Positions 16,704 through 24,570 of a stretch of 44,242 nucleotides of DNA are shown here, piece by piece. A program made the translations under genes and the position numbers. The stretch comes from Lachnospiraceae bacterium (lineage in GTDB: Bacteria > Bacillota > Clostridia > Lachnospirales > Lachnospiraceae). The first letter of the stretch is position 1, and every line of letters starts with the position of its first letter. The DNA lies in contig JALEJP010000005.1 in the NCBI GenBank assembly GCA_022769625.1, positions 1-44,242 on the forward strand, written 5' to 3'. Under the pieces are notes generated by a model. The model was given only the letters and a program-made list of their open reading frames with translations, was not told where the DNA came from and ran no database searches.

Positions 16704-18416
16704 ATGATTTATTCATCTGCTGACGTAATCTGGACGTTACTTGGAGCTGCACTGGTTTATTTCATGCAGGCAGGTTTTGCAATGTGTGAAGCCGGTCTGA
16801 CCCGTGCCAAAAACACCGGAAACATTCTCATGAAGAATATGATGGATTTCTGTATCGGTACACCGGCATTCTGGCTGGTTGGTTTCGGTCTGATGTTCGG
16901 AGGTTCCGGTGCATTTATCGGAAACCTGGATCCGCTGATCCGCGGAACCTATGATTTCGGAACACTTCCGACCTGGTGTTTTGTTATTTTCCAGACGGTG
17001 TTCTGTGCAACATCTGCCACGATCGTATCCGGTTCCATGGCAGAACGCACCAACTTTAAAGCTTACTGCTGCTACAGCGCTATGATTTCCCTGCTGGTCT
17101 ATCCGATCTCCGGTCACTGGATCTGGGGCGGCGGCTGGCTGTCACAGCTTGGATTCCATGATTTTGCAGGAAGTACAGCCGTACATATGGTCGGCGGTGT
17201 CAGTGCATGCGTCGGTGCCAAAATCCTTGGACCACGTATCGGTAAGTATGACAAAGACGGAAAACCAAAAGCAATTCTCGGCCATAATATGACTATAGCT
17301 GCTCTTGGCGTCTTTATTCTCTGGTTCTGCTGGTTCGGTTTCAACGGTGCAAGTACCGTGGCTATGTCAACCGATGAAGACCTTCTCAGTGCCAGCCTGG
17401 TATATATGAACACAAACCTGGCAGCAGCTGTTGCAACCTGTACTGCTATGATATTTACCTGGGTACGCTACGGCAAGCCGGATGTTTCCATGACGCTGAA
17501 TGGCGCTCTGGCCGGTCTGGTAGCCATCACAGCCGGTTGTGATCAGGTTTCTCCTGTCGGTTCATTCTTTATTGGTCTGATGGCAGGTATCCTGCTTTGT
17601 GTATCCGTTGACTTCTTTGATCGTATTGCAAAGATCGACGATCCGGTGGGTGCCATTTCTGTACATGGTGCCTGCGGTGCACTTGGTACGATCTGCGTAG
17701 GTCTGTTCGCTACAGACGGCGGCCTGTTCTACGGCGGCGGTGCTCATTATCTGCTGGTACAGATTCTCGGCGTTGCAGCAGTGATGGTTTGGGTCATTGT
17801 TACCATGACCATTATCTTCAAAGTGATCGACAAATTCGTTGGCCTGCGTGTTCCGGCCGAAGTGGAAATTGAAGGTCTGGATTATCATGAACATGGTCTG
17901 GCAAGTGCCTATGCCGGCTTTAATATCTCTGATATTACAGCAACAATGGACATCAATGAAAACACAGATCTGGGCGAATCCGATTATGTAAAGGCAAGCG
18001 ATGCACAGATCAACGCTGCTGTGAAAGTGGCAGGCGAAGAACTTGTGGCTGCAAACCCAACCGGTATGTATAAGGTATCTATTCTGGTTAAGCTTTCCAG
18101 GTATGATAAGCTGAGAAAAGCTCTCAATGACCTTGGTGTAACCGGTATGACGGTAACACAGGTTATGGGATGTGGTATCCAGAAAGGCTCCGGTGAGAAA
18201 TACCGTGGTGCTGAAGTAGATGCAACCCTTCTCCCGAAGGTTAAAGTCGAGGTAATCGGCGGCAATATCCCGGTTGAGAAGGTAATCGAGACAGCTAAAA
18301 AATGTCTGTACACTGGCCACATCGGTGATGGCAAGATTTTCGTTTACGACGTAAGACATGTTGTAAAGGTTCGTACCGGTGAAGAGGATCTGGCAGCTCT
18401 GAAAGATGTAGAATAA
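16704..18416 (+). CDS. amt: Ammonium transporter fused to a C-terminal P-II signalling domain
   Basis: 570 residues. Residues 1 to about 400 form an Amt channel with eleven or so membrane segments. It shows MQAGFAMCEAGLTRAKN, the pore-His motif STAVHMVGG and the second pore His in SVHGACGALGT. After a linker of about 50 residues, positions 455-560 form a complete P-II protein (MYKVSILVKLSRYDKLRKAL, T-loop, then KVKVEVIGG and HIGDGKIFVYDV with nucleotide-binding glycine-rich loop). At the T-loop the usual RGAEY reads RGAEV (V505), so the tyrosine uridylylated in E. coli GlnB/GlnK is absent. P-II normally binds and blocks Amt in trans; fusion would keep the sensor on the channel. AGGAGG precedes the ATG. 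Confidence 0.94.
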   Translation: MIYSSADVIWTLLGAALVYFMQAGFAMCEAGLTRAKNTGNILMKNMMDFCIGTPAFWLVGFGLMFGGSGAFIGNLDPLIRGTYDFGTLPTWCFVIFQTVFCATSATIVSGSMAERTNFKAYCCYSAMISLLVYPISGHWIWGGGWLSQLGFHDFAGSTAVHMVGGVSACVGAKILGPRIGKYDKDGKPKAILGHNMTIAALGVFILWFCWFGFNGASTVAMSTDEDLLSASLVYMNTNLAAAVATCTAMIFTWVRYGKPDVSMTLNGALAGLVAITAGCDQVSPVGSFFIGLMAGILLCVSVDFFDRIAKIDDPVGAISVHGACGALGTICVGLFATDGGLFYGGGAHYLLVQILGVAAVMVWVIVTMTIIFKVIDKFVGLRVPAEVEIEGLDYHEHGLASAYAGFNISDITATMDINENTDLGESDYVKASDAQINAAVKVAGEELVAANPTGMYKVSILVKLSRYDKLRKALNDLGVTGMTVTQVMGCGIQKGSGEKYRGAEVDATLLPKVKVEVIGGNIPVEKVIETAKKCLYTGHIGDGKIFVYDVRHVVKVRTGEEDLAALKDVE

Positions 18417-18488
18417 TCAAAAACAGAAAGATACCCTTTCTTGTCTATCTGCTGCCATGAAAGAAAAGATATAGAAAAAACAATAGAT

Positions 18489-18529
18489 ACAGGCACCGCA
18501 GAATGCATCACGCACTCTGCGGTGCCTGT
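18489..18529. terminator. Bidirectional terminator between amt and rsmH
   Basis: An 18-nt stem with a single mismatch (18489-18506 with 18512-18529, ACAGGCACCGCAGA core) and a 5-nt loop lies between converging genes. U-runs are weak on both sides. Confidence 0.7.
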
Positions 18530-18595
18530 TATCCGTAACAATAGAAAGCTCATAGAAAGTGTTTTCTATCGTTTTATCTATCCCGTTAAAATGCT

Positions 18596-19642
18596 TTATT
18601 CTGCCCGCACTGCCCAGCGCAGTTTTGTGGATCTGGCTCTGGGATTCCGGACACACTCTTCCTTTGACGGCCGTATCACATCGGCAGAAATCTCCTGATA
18701 AACTCCTGTCTTTGCCAGCTGTTTAAAGGATTTCTTCACCAGACGGTCTTCTCCGGAATGGAATGTCAGAATGGCAGCCCTTCCTCCCGGATTCAGCACA
18801 TCCGGAAGCTTCTCCAGAAATGCATACAAAACCTCAAATTCGCTGTTCACGTCAATACGCAGTGCCTGAAAGGTGCGCTGACAGGACTTTTTCACAGCTT
18901 CTTTCTGTTCTTTTGCCGGCAGAAAACGCAATGTTTCCTCTATCACTGTGCGAAGCTGTGAGGTCGTGGCAATCTCCTGACCCTTGGCAATCTTCTTTTT
19001 CACCGCCTCCGCAATTTCCCACGCATACGGTTCGTCTGAATTTTCAATGAGCATCCCTGCCAGTTCATCCACCGATACTTCCCGCAGCCTGGTGGCAGCA
19101 CTTTTTCCTTTCTGTGGATTCATTCGCAGATCCAACGGTCCTTCCACTTTATAAGAAAACCCCCGCTCCGGATTATCGATCTGCATCGAGGAAACGCCCA
19201 GATCTGCCAGAATAAAATCAAATTTTCCTTCTTCCCTGGCTGCCTGATCGATATCTGCAAAATTCATCAGCTTGACTGTCAGAATATCTTCCCCGTAACC
19301 TGCTGCCCTTAAACGCTCCCTGGTCTTTGACGATTCAATGGGATCCACATCAAGAGCTGTAATATGCCCTCTGCCCTGTAGACAGTCCAGCATGGCACGG
19401 GTGTGTCCGCCATAACCAAGCGTGGCATCCAACCCTCTCTGCCCAGGCTGAATCTGCAGAAAATCCAGTATCTCCTGAACCATAATAGAAATGTGCATGC
19501 CTGCCGGTGTACTGCCCTTTTGAATGACCTTTTCAATGGTATCGGCATATTTTTCCGGATTGTGTTCCTTGTATTTTTCCCGATAGGATTTGGGATGTGT
19601 GCCCGAATAATGCGGACGGCGCTGATGCTTTTTCTGTTCCAT
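18596..19642 (-). CDS. rsmH: 16S rRNA (cytosine-1402-N4)-methyltransferase RsmH
   Basis: About 348 residues. The SAM-binding motif is GLDATLGYGGHT, followed by ITALDVDP, FDFILADLGVSSMQIDN and the C-terminal AILTFHSGEDRLVKKSFKQL, all typical of RsmH/MraW. The enzyme modifies C1402 in the ribosomal decoding centre. I start at ATG 19640-19642 (MEQKKHQRRPHYSG) after AAAGGAAGCTAT; the 40 residues upstream have no support. Compared with ordinary RsmH it has a basic N-terminal extension of about 50 residues before HISIMVQEILDFL. It is alone rather than in the mraZ-ftsL-pbp division cluster, so it may be a second copy. Confidence 0.9.
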   Translation of the reverse strand: MEQKKHQRRPHYSGTHPKSYREKYKEHNPEKYADTIEKVIQKGSTPAGMHISIMVQEILDFLQIQPGQRGLDATLGYGGHTRAMLDCLQGRGHITALDVDPIESSKTRERLRAAGYGEDILTVKLMNFADIDQAAREEGKFDFILADLGVSSMQIDNPERGFSYKVEGPLDLRMNPQKGKSAATRLREVSVDELAGMLIENSDEPYAWEIAEAVKKKIAKGQEIATTSQLRTVIEETLRFLPAKEQKEAVKKSCQRTFQALRIDVNSEFEVLYAFLEKLPDVLNPGGRAAILTFHSGEDRLVKKSFKQLAKTGVYQEISADVIRPSKEECVRNPRARSTKLRWAVRAE

Positions 19643-19769
19643 ATAGCTTCCTTTCTCCTCTGCTGCTATTCTTCGATTGTTTTCCATTTTAACACAAGCG
19701 CTGCTCTCCTTCAATGTCTTTCCCAGATCCGTTCCTGTATCGAAACCGAATCGGGCCGGCACAGCTTAT

Positions 19770-19937
19770 ATGATGATTACGATTCATTTTACAAATTCTC
19801 TTATTTACGATATACCAAAAAAGAATCCTGTTTTATGCCAGACCAAATGTAGCTTATCTTTTCAGAGACCACTGGCTCCGCAGGCGATTGCATCACTGAA
19901 AGATTATGAAAAGAAGAAAGCATCCAGACAGTCGTAA
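19770..19937 (+). pseudogene. Possible remnant of a small plus-strand gene
   Basis: The frame ending at TAA 19935-19937 reads LAPQAIASLKDYEKKKASRQ at its end, which is protein-like, and it runs into a clear plus-strand terminator. Just upstream a different frame reads SLYDDYDSFYKFSYLRYTKK before a TAG at 19850-19852. The good-looking segments thus lie in different frames, with no ribosome binding site before ATG 19770. This fits a decayed gene but could be chance. The rest of the 19643-20052 gap holds only the two terminators and the presumed rsmH promoter. Confidence 0.25.
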
Positions 19938-19956
19938 CCGATTGCCTGGATGTTTT
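19921..19956 (+). terminator. Plus-strand intrinsic terminator without an obvious gene
   Basis: CATCCAGACAGTCG (19921-19934) pairs with CGATTGCCTGGATG (19939-19952) with one mismatch and one G-U, loop TAAC, followed by TTTT. It implies that something is, or was, transcribed rightwards across 19.7-19.9 kb. Confidence 0.7.
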
Positions 19957-20007
19957 CTATATTCCGATCCGTACAGTACATATCTTATAAAAACCAGGTA
20001 CAGTCAG

Positions 20008-20036
20008 AAAAGGAACAGCCTTCACAACTGTTCCTT
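20008..20036 (-). terminator. Terminator after the fructokinase gene
   Basis: A 9-bp stem (20010-20018 with 20028-20036) and a 9-nt loop are followed on the minus strand by TTTTCTG, 17 nt after the fructokinase stop. Confidence 0.65.
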
Positions 20037-20052
20037 CTGCTTTCTTTGTGGG

Positions 20053-21018
20053 TTATTTCTGATTTTCAATCAGTGCTTGCACCTCGCCCATCTCAGGCAT
20101 TACTCGTAAAGCACCTTTCCGCGTGGTAATCAGAGAAGCTGCCGCATTGGCAAATACCAGCATTTCCCTCAAATTGTCTTCTGACAGGTCTGACAGTCCA
20201 TGTTCGCAGATATAGTGCAGCACACAGCCGCAAAATGTATCCCCGGCTCCTGTCGTTTCAACTGTATTTTTCTGCAGGAAAGGTGAAACTTCAACCATCA
20301 TGCCTTTATAATAAGCCCTGCTTCCCTGTTTTCCCATGGAAACCAGTATTAACGGAATCCGGTATCTTTCGTTTATCCATTCAACCCCTTCCGTGTAATC
20401 TTCTTTTCCGGTCAGCCACTGTATTTCATTGTCCGATATTTTAAGAATATGGCAGTTTTCCAGTCCATACAGCACCTGGATCCTTGCCTCATTCATATCT
20501 TTCCACAGCGGCGGACGCAAATTCGGGTCAAAGGAAATCAAGGCTCCTGCCTCCTTGGCAATACGAATCGCTTTTTTGGTAGCCGCACGAACCCCTTCAT
20601 GGGTCATGGAAAGCGTTCCAAAATGAAAAATATCTGAATCTTTGATCAATTCTTCCGGTATTTCATCCTCCGCAAGCATCATGTCTGCCCCCGGATCGCG
20701 ATAAAACGAAAAATCTCTATCACCATCCGGATAAGTATGCACCATTGCAAGTGTGGTATGAACCTGCTCATCCATACGCAGATACGCAGCATCAATACCA
20801 ACCTCGGTAATCGCATCCTTTAACTGTTCTCCAAAGAAATCGTTTCCGACCTTACCAACAAACGCTGTTTTATGACCCAGCTTTGAAAGCATTGCCAGAA
20901 CATTACAGGGTGCGCCACCCGGATTTGCCTCAAACAGTGGATTTCCCTGGCCGCTTTTTCCATTTTCCGTAAAATCAATCAACAGCTCACCCAGCGCTGT
21001 AACATCATACTGCTTCAT
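20053..21018 (-). CDS. scrK: Fructokinase (PfkB/ribokinase family)
   Basis: 321 residues of the PfkB sugar kinase family. The N-terminal ALGELLIDFTENGKSGQGN and ANPGGAPCNVLAMLSKLGHK resemble fructokinases. The C-terminal motif ETTGAGDTFCGCVLHYI contains the catalytic Asp and the anion hole. It would convert fructose and ATP to fructose-6-phosphate. AAGGAGAACAAAT precedes the ATG. It follows the amylosucrase-like gene by 89 nt on the same strand, matching a pathway in which that enzyme releases fructose from sucrose. Confidence 0.88.
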   Translation of the reverse strand: MKQYDVTALGELLIDFTENGKSGQGNPLFEANPGGAPCNVLAMLSKLGHKTAFVGKVGNDFFGEQLKDAITEVGIDAAYLRMDEQVHTTLAMVHTYPDGDRDFSFYRDPGADMMLAEDEIPEELIKDSDIFHFGTLSMTHEGVRAATKKAIRIAKEAGALISFDPNLRPPLWKDMNEARIQVLYGLENCHILKISDNEIQWLTGKEDYTEGVEWINERYRIPLILVSMGKQGSRAYYKGMMVEVSPFLQKNTVETTGAGDTFCGCVLHYICEHGLSDLSEDNLREMLVFANAAASLITTRKGALRVMPEMGEVQALIENQK

Positions 21019-21107
21019 ATTTGTTCTCCTTTTCTGCTCAACTCTCTTTTTCCTTCACCCGGCGGCAGAAAGCACACTCTGCTGCCATAGTACTCCTTCC
21101 TTAACGA

Positions 21108-22949
21108 TTACAAATGGCTTGACCGGATACACCAGCGATATTGATATGGATTCATCCATACCGACTGCAAATTCAGTTTTTCTCCCGTAAAAACATCCAG
21201 ATACTCCGCCTGCAATGTGGGCAGACAGGCCATCTGCCCTTCTTCTGAAAAGTTTGCAAGACAGACCAGCTCTTCTTCCTTTGTTGTCCTTCTGATCGCA
21301 AATACAGGCATCCGGCAGGTATCCCATGTGGTTACATGCGCTTCTCTTCCAAAACATGGATTTTCCAGACGAATCTGCTCCATGTGCCTTAAGCCTTCCC
21401 AGATTGCATTCTGCACGGTACCCTCTTTTTTCCGAAGCCCGGCATTTTCCCAGCGAAACGGACTTCTGTGCAGATAACGGCTGTCCATTGCAATATCCGG
21501 ATTTTCCTTATAGCTGTAATCATTGACCTGTCCGATTTCATCGCCGGATGACAGCATCATAAAACCCTCAAGGCTCATGCAGGCTGCATGCATCATCAAT
21601 ACCCTCTGAATCGCCTGTTTAACCTGAACTTCATCGCTTTCAACCTCGCCTTTTTCGACGCCGCACAGACTTGCTGTTGTGCCGCAGCTTCTGGCATCCT
21701 TTGTTGTCGGATCATAGTTATACAGTTCACCTCTTGCGAAGCTTCCCGGAAAAGTCCCTTCATAAAAATGATACAGATATTCCTTATGTGCCAGCGGATC
21801 AATCATAAGCCTCCGTTCCTGCTCTTCATCCAGCCCCCATCCAATATCATCATGGCAGCGCAGATAATTCACAAAGAAACAGTTATCCGGAAGGCTGTGG
21901 ATCACATCCATCTGATGCTTTAACAATCTGGTATCCCGCGCAGCCAGCGCTGCCCAAAGATTGACCATGCTGGACACTCCATACAGCATGTGGCATTCCG
22001 GTTCTGCTTCTGTACCAAAATATGCCGGAAGCTCTTTCGGTGCCATGACAACCTCCCCTTTCAGGATTACACCCGGGCACACAATTTCCAGAATCATGCG
22101 CACCATACGGACAATCGTATGTACCTGCGGCAGATTCCGGCAATTGGTTCCAAGCTCTTTCCAGATATACGGAACCGCATCTATTCGGAATACCTCTACC
22201 CCCATGTTCGCTAACCGCAGGATATTTCCAACCATCTCATGAAATACCTTTGGATTGCGATAGTTCAGATCCCACTGATATGGATAAAAGGTCGTCAGGA
22301 CATATTTTTTCATTTCCTCACACCAGGTAAAATTCCCCGGTGCTGTAGTCGGAAAAACCTGCGGCATGGTCTTTTCAAATGCAGACGGGATATCAAAGGT
22401 ATCATAACACTGGTATCTCTCGATATACTCCGTTTCTCCGGCCTTCGCCCGCATCGCCCATTCATGAGTATCGGCGGTATGGTTCATAACCAGATCAAGG
22501 CATAGACTGATTTTACGCCTTCGCAATGCTTTCGTCAATGCAATTAATTCACTGTTTGTCCCTATTTCCGGATCAACGGTTGTAAAATCCTCCACCGCAT
22601 ATCCGCCATCATTATACGGATGAGGCATTTTCAAAAGAGGCATCAGATGCAGATAGGTAATGTTCTGCTCCGACAGATAATCCAGTCTGTCAGTCAAACC
22701 TTTCAGGCCTCCCGCAAACAGTTTCGGATACATGGTCATACCAAGCATATTTCCGTCACGGAACCATGTCGGATTTTCCTCCCTTTTCCTGTCCAGCTCC
22801 TTCAGTTCAGAAGAACGTTTACAGAAAAAATCCTCCATAGAAGAAAGCAGTTTTTCATAGCTTCGCTCATCCTGATACAATGTCATATATTTTTCATACA
22901 GCTCTCGCTGATGTTTTTGCATTCTCCGGTTGTATTCTTTTTTTTCCAT
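21108..22949 (-). CDS. Amylosucrase-like GH13 enzyme (subfamily 4 type)
   Basis: About 613 residues, close to the length of amylosucrases. The GH13 catalytic residues are Asp257 in FRIDAVPYIW (nucleophile), Glu299 in LKGEVVM (acid/base) and Asp367 in RCHDDIGW. The 42-residue step from nucleophile to acid/base equals that in Neisseria amylosucrase. The flanking NMGVEVFRIDAVPYIWKELG and NCRNLPQVH are amylosucrase-like rather than alpha-amylase-like. Such enzymes act on sucrose, making alpha-glucan or glucose plus fructose. There is no signal peptide, so it is cytosolic. The start is ATG 22947-22949 with AAAGGAGAAAA; the longer frame overlaps the divergent gene. Sucrose hydrolase is the main alternative. 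Confidence 0.85.
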   Translation of the reverse strand: MEKKEYNRRMQKHQRELYEKYMTLYQDERSYEKLLSSMEDFFCKRSSELKELDRKREENPTWFRDGNMLGMTMYPKLFAGGLKGLTDRLDYLSEQNITYLHLMPLLKMPHPYNDGGYAVEDFTTVDPEIGTNSELIALTKALRRRKISLCLDLVMNHTADTHEWAMRAKAGETEYIERYQCYDTFDIPSAFEKTMPQVFPTTAPGNFTWCEEMKKYVLTTFYPYQWDLNYRNPKVFHEMVGNILRLANMGVEVFRIDAVPYIWKELGTNCRNLPQVHTIVRMVRMILEIVCPGVILKGEVVMAPKELPAYFGTEAEPECHMLYGVSSMVNLWAALAARDTRLLKHQMDVIHSLPDNCFFVNYLRCHDDIGWGLDEEQERRLMIDPLAHKEYLYHFYEGTFPGSFARGELYNYDPTTKDARSCGTTASLCGVEKGEVESDEVQVKQAIQRVLMMHAACMSLEGFMMLSSGDEIGQVNDYSYKENPDIAMDSRYLHRSPFRWENAGLRKKEGTVQNAIWEGLRHMEQIRLENPCFGREAHVTTWDTCRMPVFAIRRTTKEEELVCLANFSEEGQMACLPTLQAEYLDVFTGEKLNLQSVWMNPYQYRWCIRSSHL

Positions 22950-22962
22950 TTTTCTCCTTTTA

Positions 22963-23793
22963 ATGAATTCAGAAATCAGGTACTTTTCAAACGGAAAACG
23001 CCTGACCGGTTTTCCAAGATATACCGAAGTTTTAGAACAAAACATCAAAAGGTTTCTATTTACAAATCTGATGACCCTGATTGGATTTCTCCCTTTTGGA
23101 ATCGGTGTTGCTCTGGCAATTCTCTCTTCCAGTGTATTGATTTTGATTCCCGCCTGCATCATCGGAGGAATCTTTGCCGGACCTGCTCTTTCCTGCATGT
23201 ATGATGCCATCCTGCGCGGCCTGCGTGATGCATCCGGAAAATGCCTGGAAGGCTTCCGACACGCATGGAAGCAAAACTGGCGTCAGTCTCTTCTGCCCGG
23301 TATTCTATTTTGCCTGCTGATTGGATTCTATCTTTTTATGGCAATGCTGTTCTGGTGGTCCACACGCTTTCCCGGATGGGGCACTTTTGCTCTTTTTCTA
23401 TTCAGTCTGCTGCTGTTTACCATGTTCTTTTCCATCTGCTGGCCGCAGATTGCTTTATTTAACCAGACCTTCCTCCAGAGTGCCAGAAACTGCCTGCTGT
23501 TTGCCATTCAGTTCTTCCCGAAAACTTTCGGCATTGCACTGCTCCAGATTTTGTACTGGGCTGCCATAATTTTGTTCCTGCCATGGTCAGCGCTGCTGCT
23601 TCCTCTGATTGGTTTCTGGTTTATCCTGTATACAGTCACTTTTCTGATTTATGACACCTTAAATGACAGTTTTCAAATCGAAGCTCAAATTGCAGACGCT
23701 TTTCCGGAACAGGCTCCCTTTTATGAAGATGATGAAGCATGGTTAAAAAGAAAACAGGAGGAAACAAATGCATCCCACAACACAAATCGTTGA
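22963..23793 (+). CDS. DUF624-like membrane protein
   Basis: About 276 residues with six hydrophobic segments, including NLMTLIGFLPFGIGVALAI, SSSVLILIPACIIGGIFAGP and IGFYLFMAMLFWWS. Between segments is a charged loop, CLEGFRHAWKQNWRQSLLPG, which is the DUF624/YesL hallmark. DUF624 proteins often stand near carbohydrate genes, but no activity is known. I choose ATG 22963; there is no purine-rich ribosome binding site before it, and only 13 nt separate it from the divergent amylosucrase start. Its 3' end overlaps the next gene by 26 nt, indicating translational coupling. Confidence 0.72.
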   Translation: MNSEIRYFSNGKRLTGFPRYTEVLEQNIKRFLFTNLMTLIGFLPFGIGVALAILSSSVLILIPACIIGGIFAGPALSCMYDAILRGLRDASGKCLEGFRHAWKQNWRQSLLPGILFCLLIGFYLFMAMLFWWSTRFPGWGTFALFLFSLLLFTMFFSICWPQIALFNQTFLQSARNCLLFAIQFFPKTFGIALLQILYWAAIILFLPWSALLLPLIGFWFILYTVTFLIYDTLNDSFQIEAQIADAFPEQAPFYEDDEAWLKRKQEETNASHNTNR

Positions 23794-24286
23794 AAACCAT
23801 ATCCGCATATCACGTTCTCTGTTTAACGAAGCTATGCGTGACACAGAAAGCAAAACATATAAAAAAGCAGTACAAAAAATCGCGCTTGTCCTTGCCTCAC
23901 TGTACCTGATCATTGCCTTCTTTCTTTCTTACACCGGGTGTTCTCTGCTTTTACTTCTTGGCGAATCTGTATTTTTGACAGCGCTGCTTTTCTGGCTGAC
24001 CGTTATGCTTCCAGGCACTCGAAGACACAGTAAGTACAAGGCACTGAAACAGGGCACTGACCGTATCCCTGAGAGAACTACGCTGTTTTACCAGAATCAT
24101 CTGTCTGTTATTTCAGATACCGGAAAAGAAACTACAATTCCATATGATGATATACGAAGCTGGCAGGAAACCAGGCATTTGTATATTCTCAACTGCAACA
24201 ACGGCATCTGTGTTCTGCTTGATAAAAACGGGTTTGTGATTGGGAATTTCCAGATGATATCTTCCATACTGGATAGTGTGAGCTAA
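23768..24286 (+). CDS. YcxB-like small membrane protein
   Basis: 172 residues. Two adjacent membrane helices (about residues 36-80, IALVLASLYLIIAFFLSYTG and SVFLTALLFWLTVMLPG) are followed by a beta-rich soluble domain. The latter includes TLFYQNHLSVISDTGKETTI, PYDDIRSWQETRHLYILNC and CVLLDKNGFV, the layout of YcxB-type (PH-like) proteins. AGGAGGAAACAA inside the end of the DUF624 gene serves as ribosome binding site. Function is unknown; the overlap suggests it works with the DUF624 protein. Confidence 0.72.
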   Translation: MHPTTQIVENHIRISRSLFNEAMRDTESKTYKKAVQKIALVLASLYLIIAFFLSYTGCSLLLLLGESVFLTALLFWLTVMLPGTRRHSKYKALKQGTDRIPERTTLFYQNHLSVISDTGKETTIPYDDIRSWQETRHLYILNCNNGICVLLDKNGFVIGNFQMISSILDSVS

Positions 24287-24334
24287 ACAAGGTTGCGACC
24301 ATCCCGTAAACAACAGAATATAGATCAGCATGAT

Positions 24335-24387
24335 ACTCCTCTTTAACATCCGTTTTATGATTTCGTTTGTTTGAAGAGGAGTTTTTT
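24335..24387 (+). terminator. Terminator after the YcxB-like gene
   Basis: A 9-bp stem (24335-24343 with 24374-24382) is followed by TTTTTT. The loop is long (30 nt). The rest of the 24287-24570 gap shows a TATAAT box near 24525 that may belong to the next gene, but no good -35 box. Confidence 0.65.
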
Positions 24388-24570
24388 ATACAGACATATT
24401 TGTCTTCCTGGGCTTTAGCGTTCATCCAACGACCGAAAAATTTTCAGAATTCATGCCAAAATTATACATTAAACCACTTTTTATATCGAATTTCCTGTAC
24501 ATATCGTATTCTTTATGGTATCATTTTATAATATTGGCGCGCTGACAGACGCGCAGAAAGAGGTATTATC

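Noticed and set aside
17562-18359. Minus-strand open frame of 265 codons opposite the ammonium transporter
   Set aside because: Antisense shadow of a well-supported gene; composition is not protein-like.
24540-24560. GC-rich small inverted repeat before the AGCS symporter, considered as a riboswitch
   Set aside because: The arms are only 4-5 bp with no further conserved structure; it does not resemble a glycine riboswitch.
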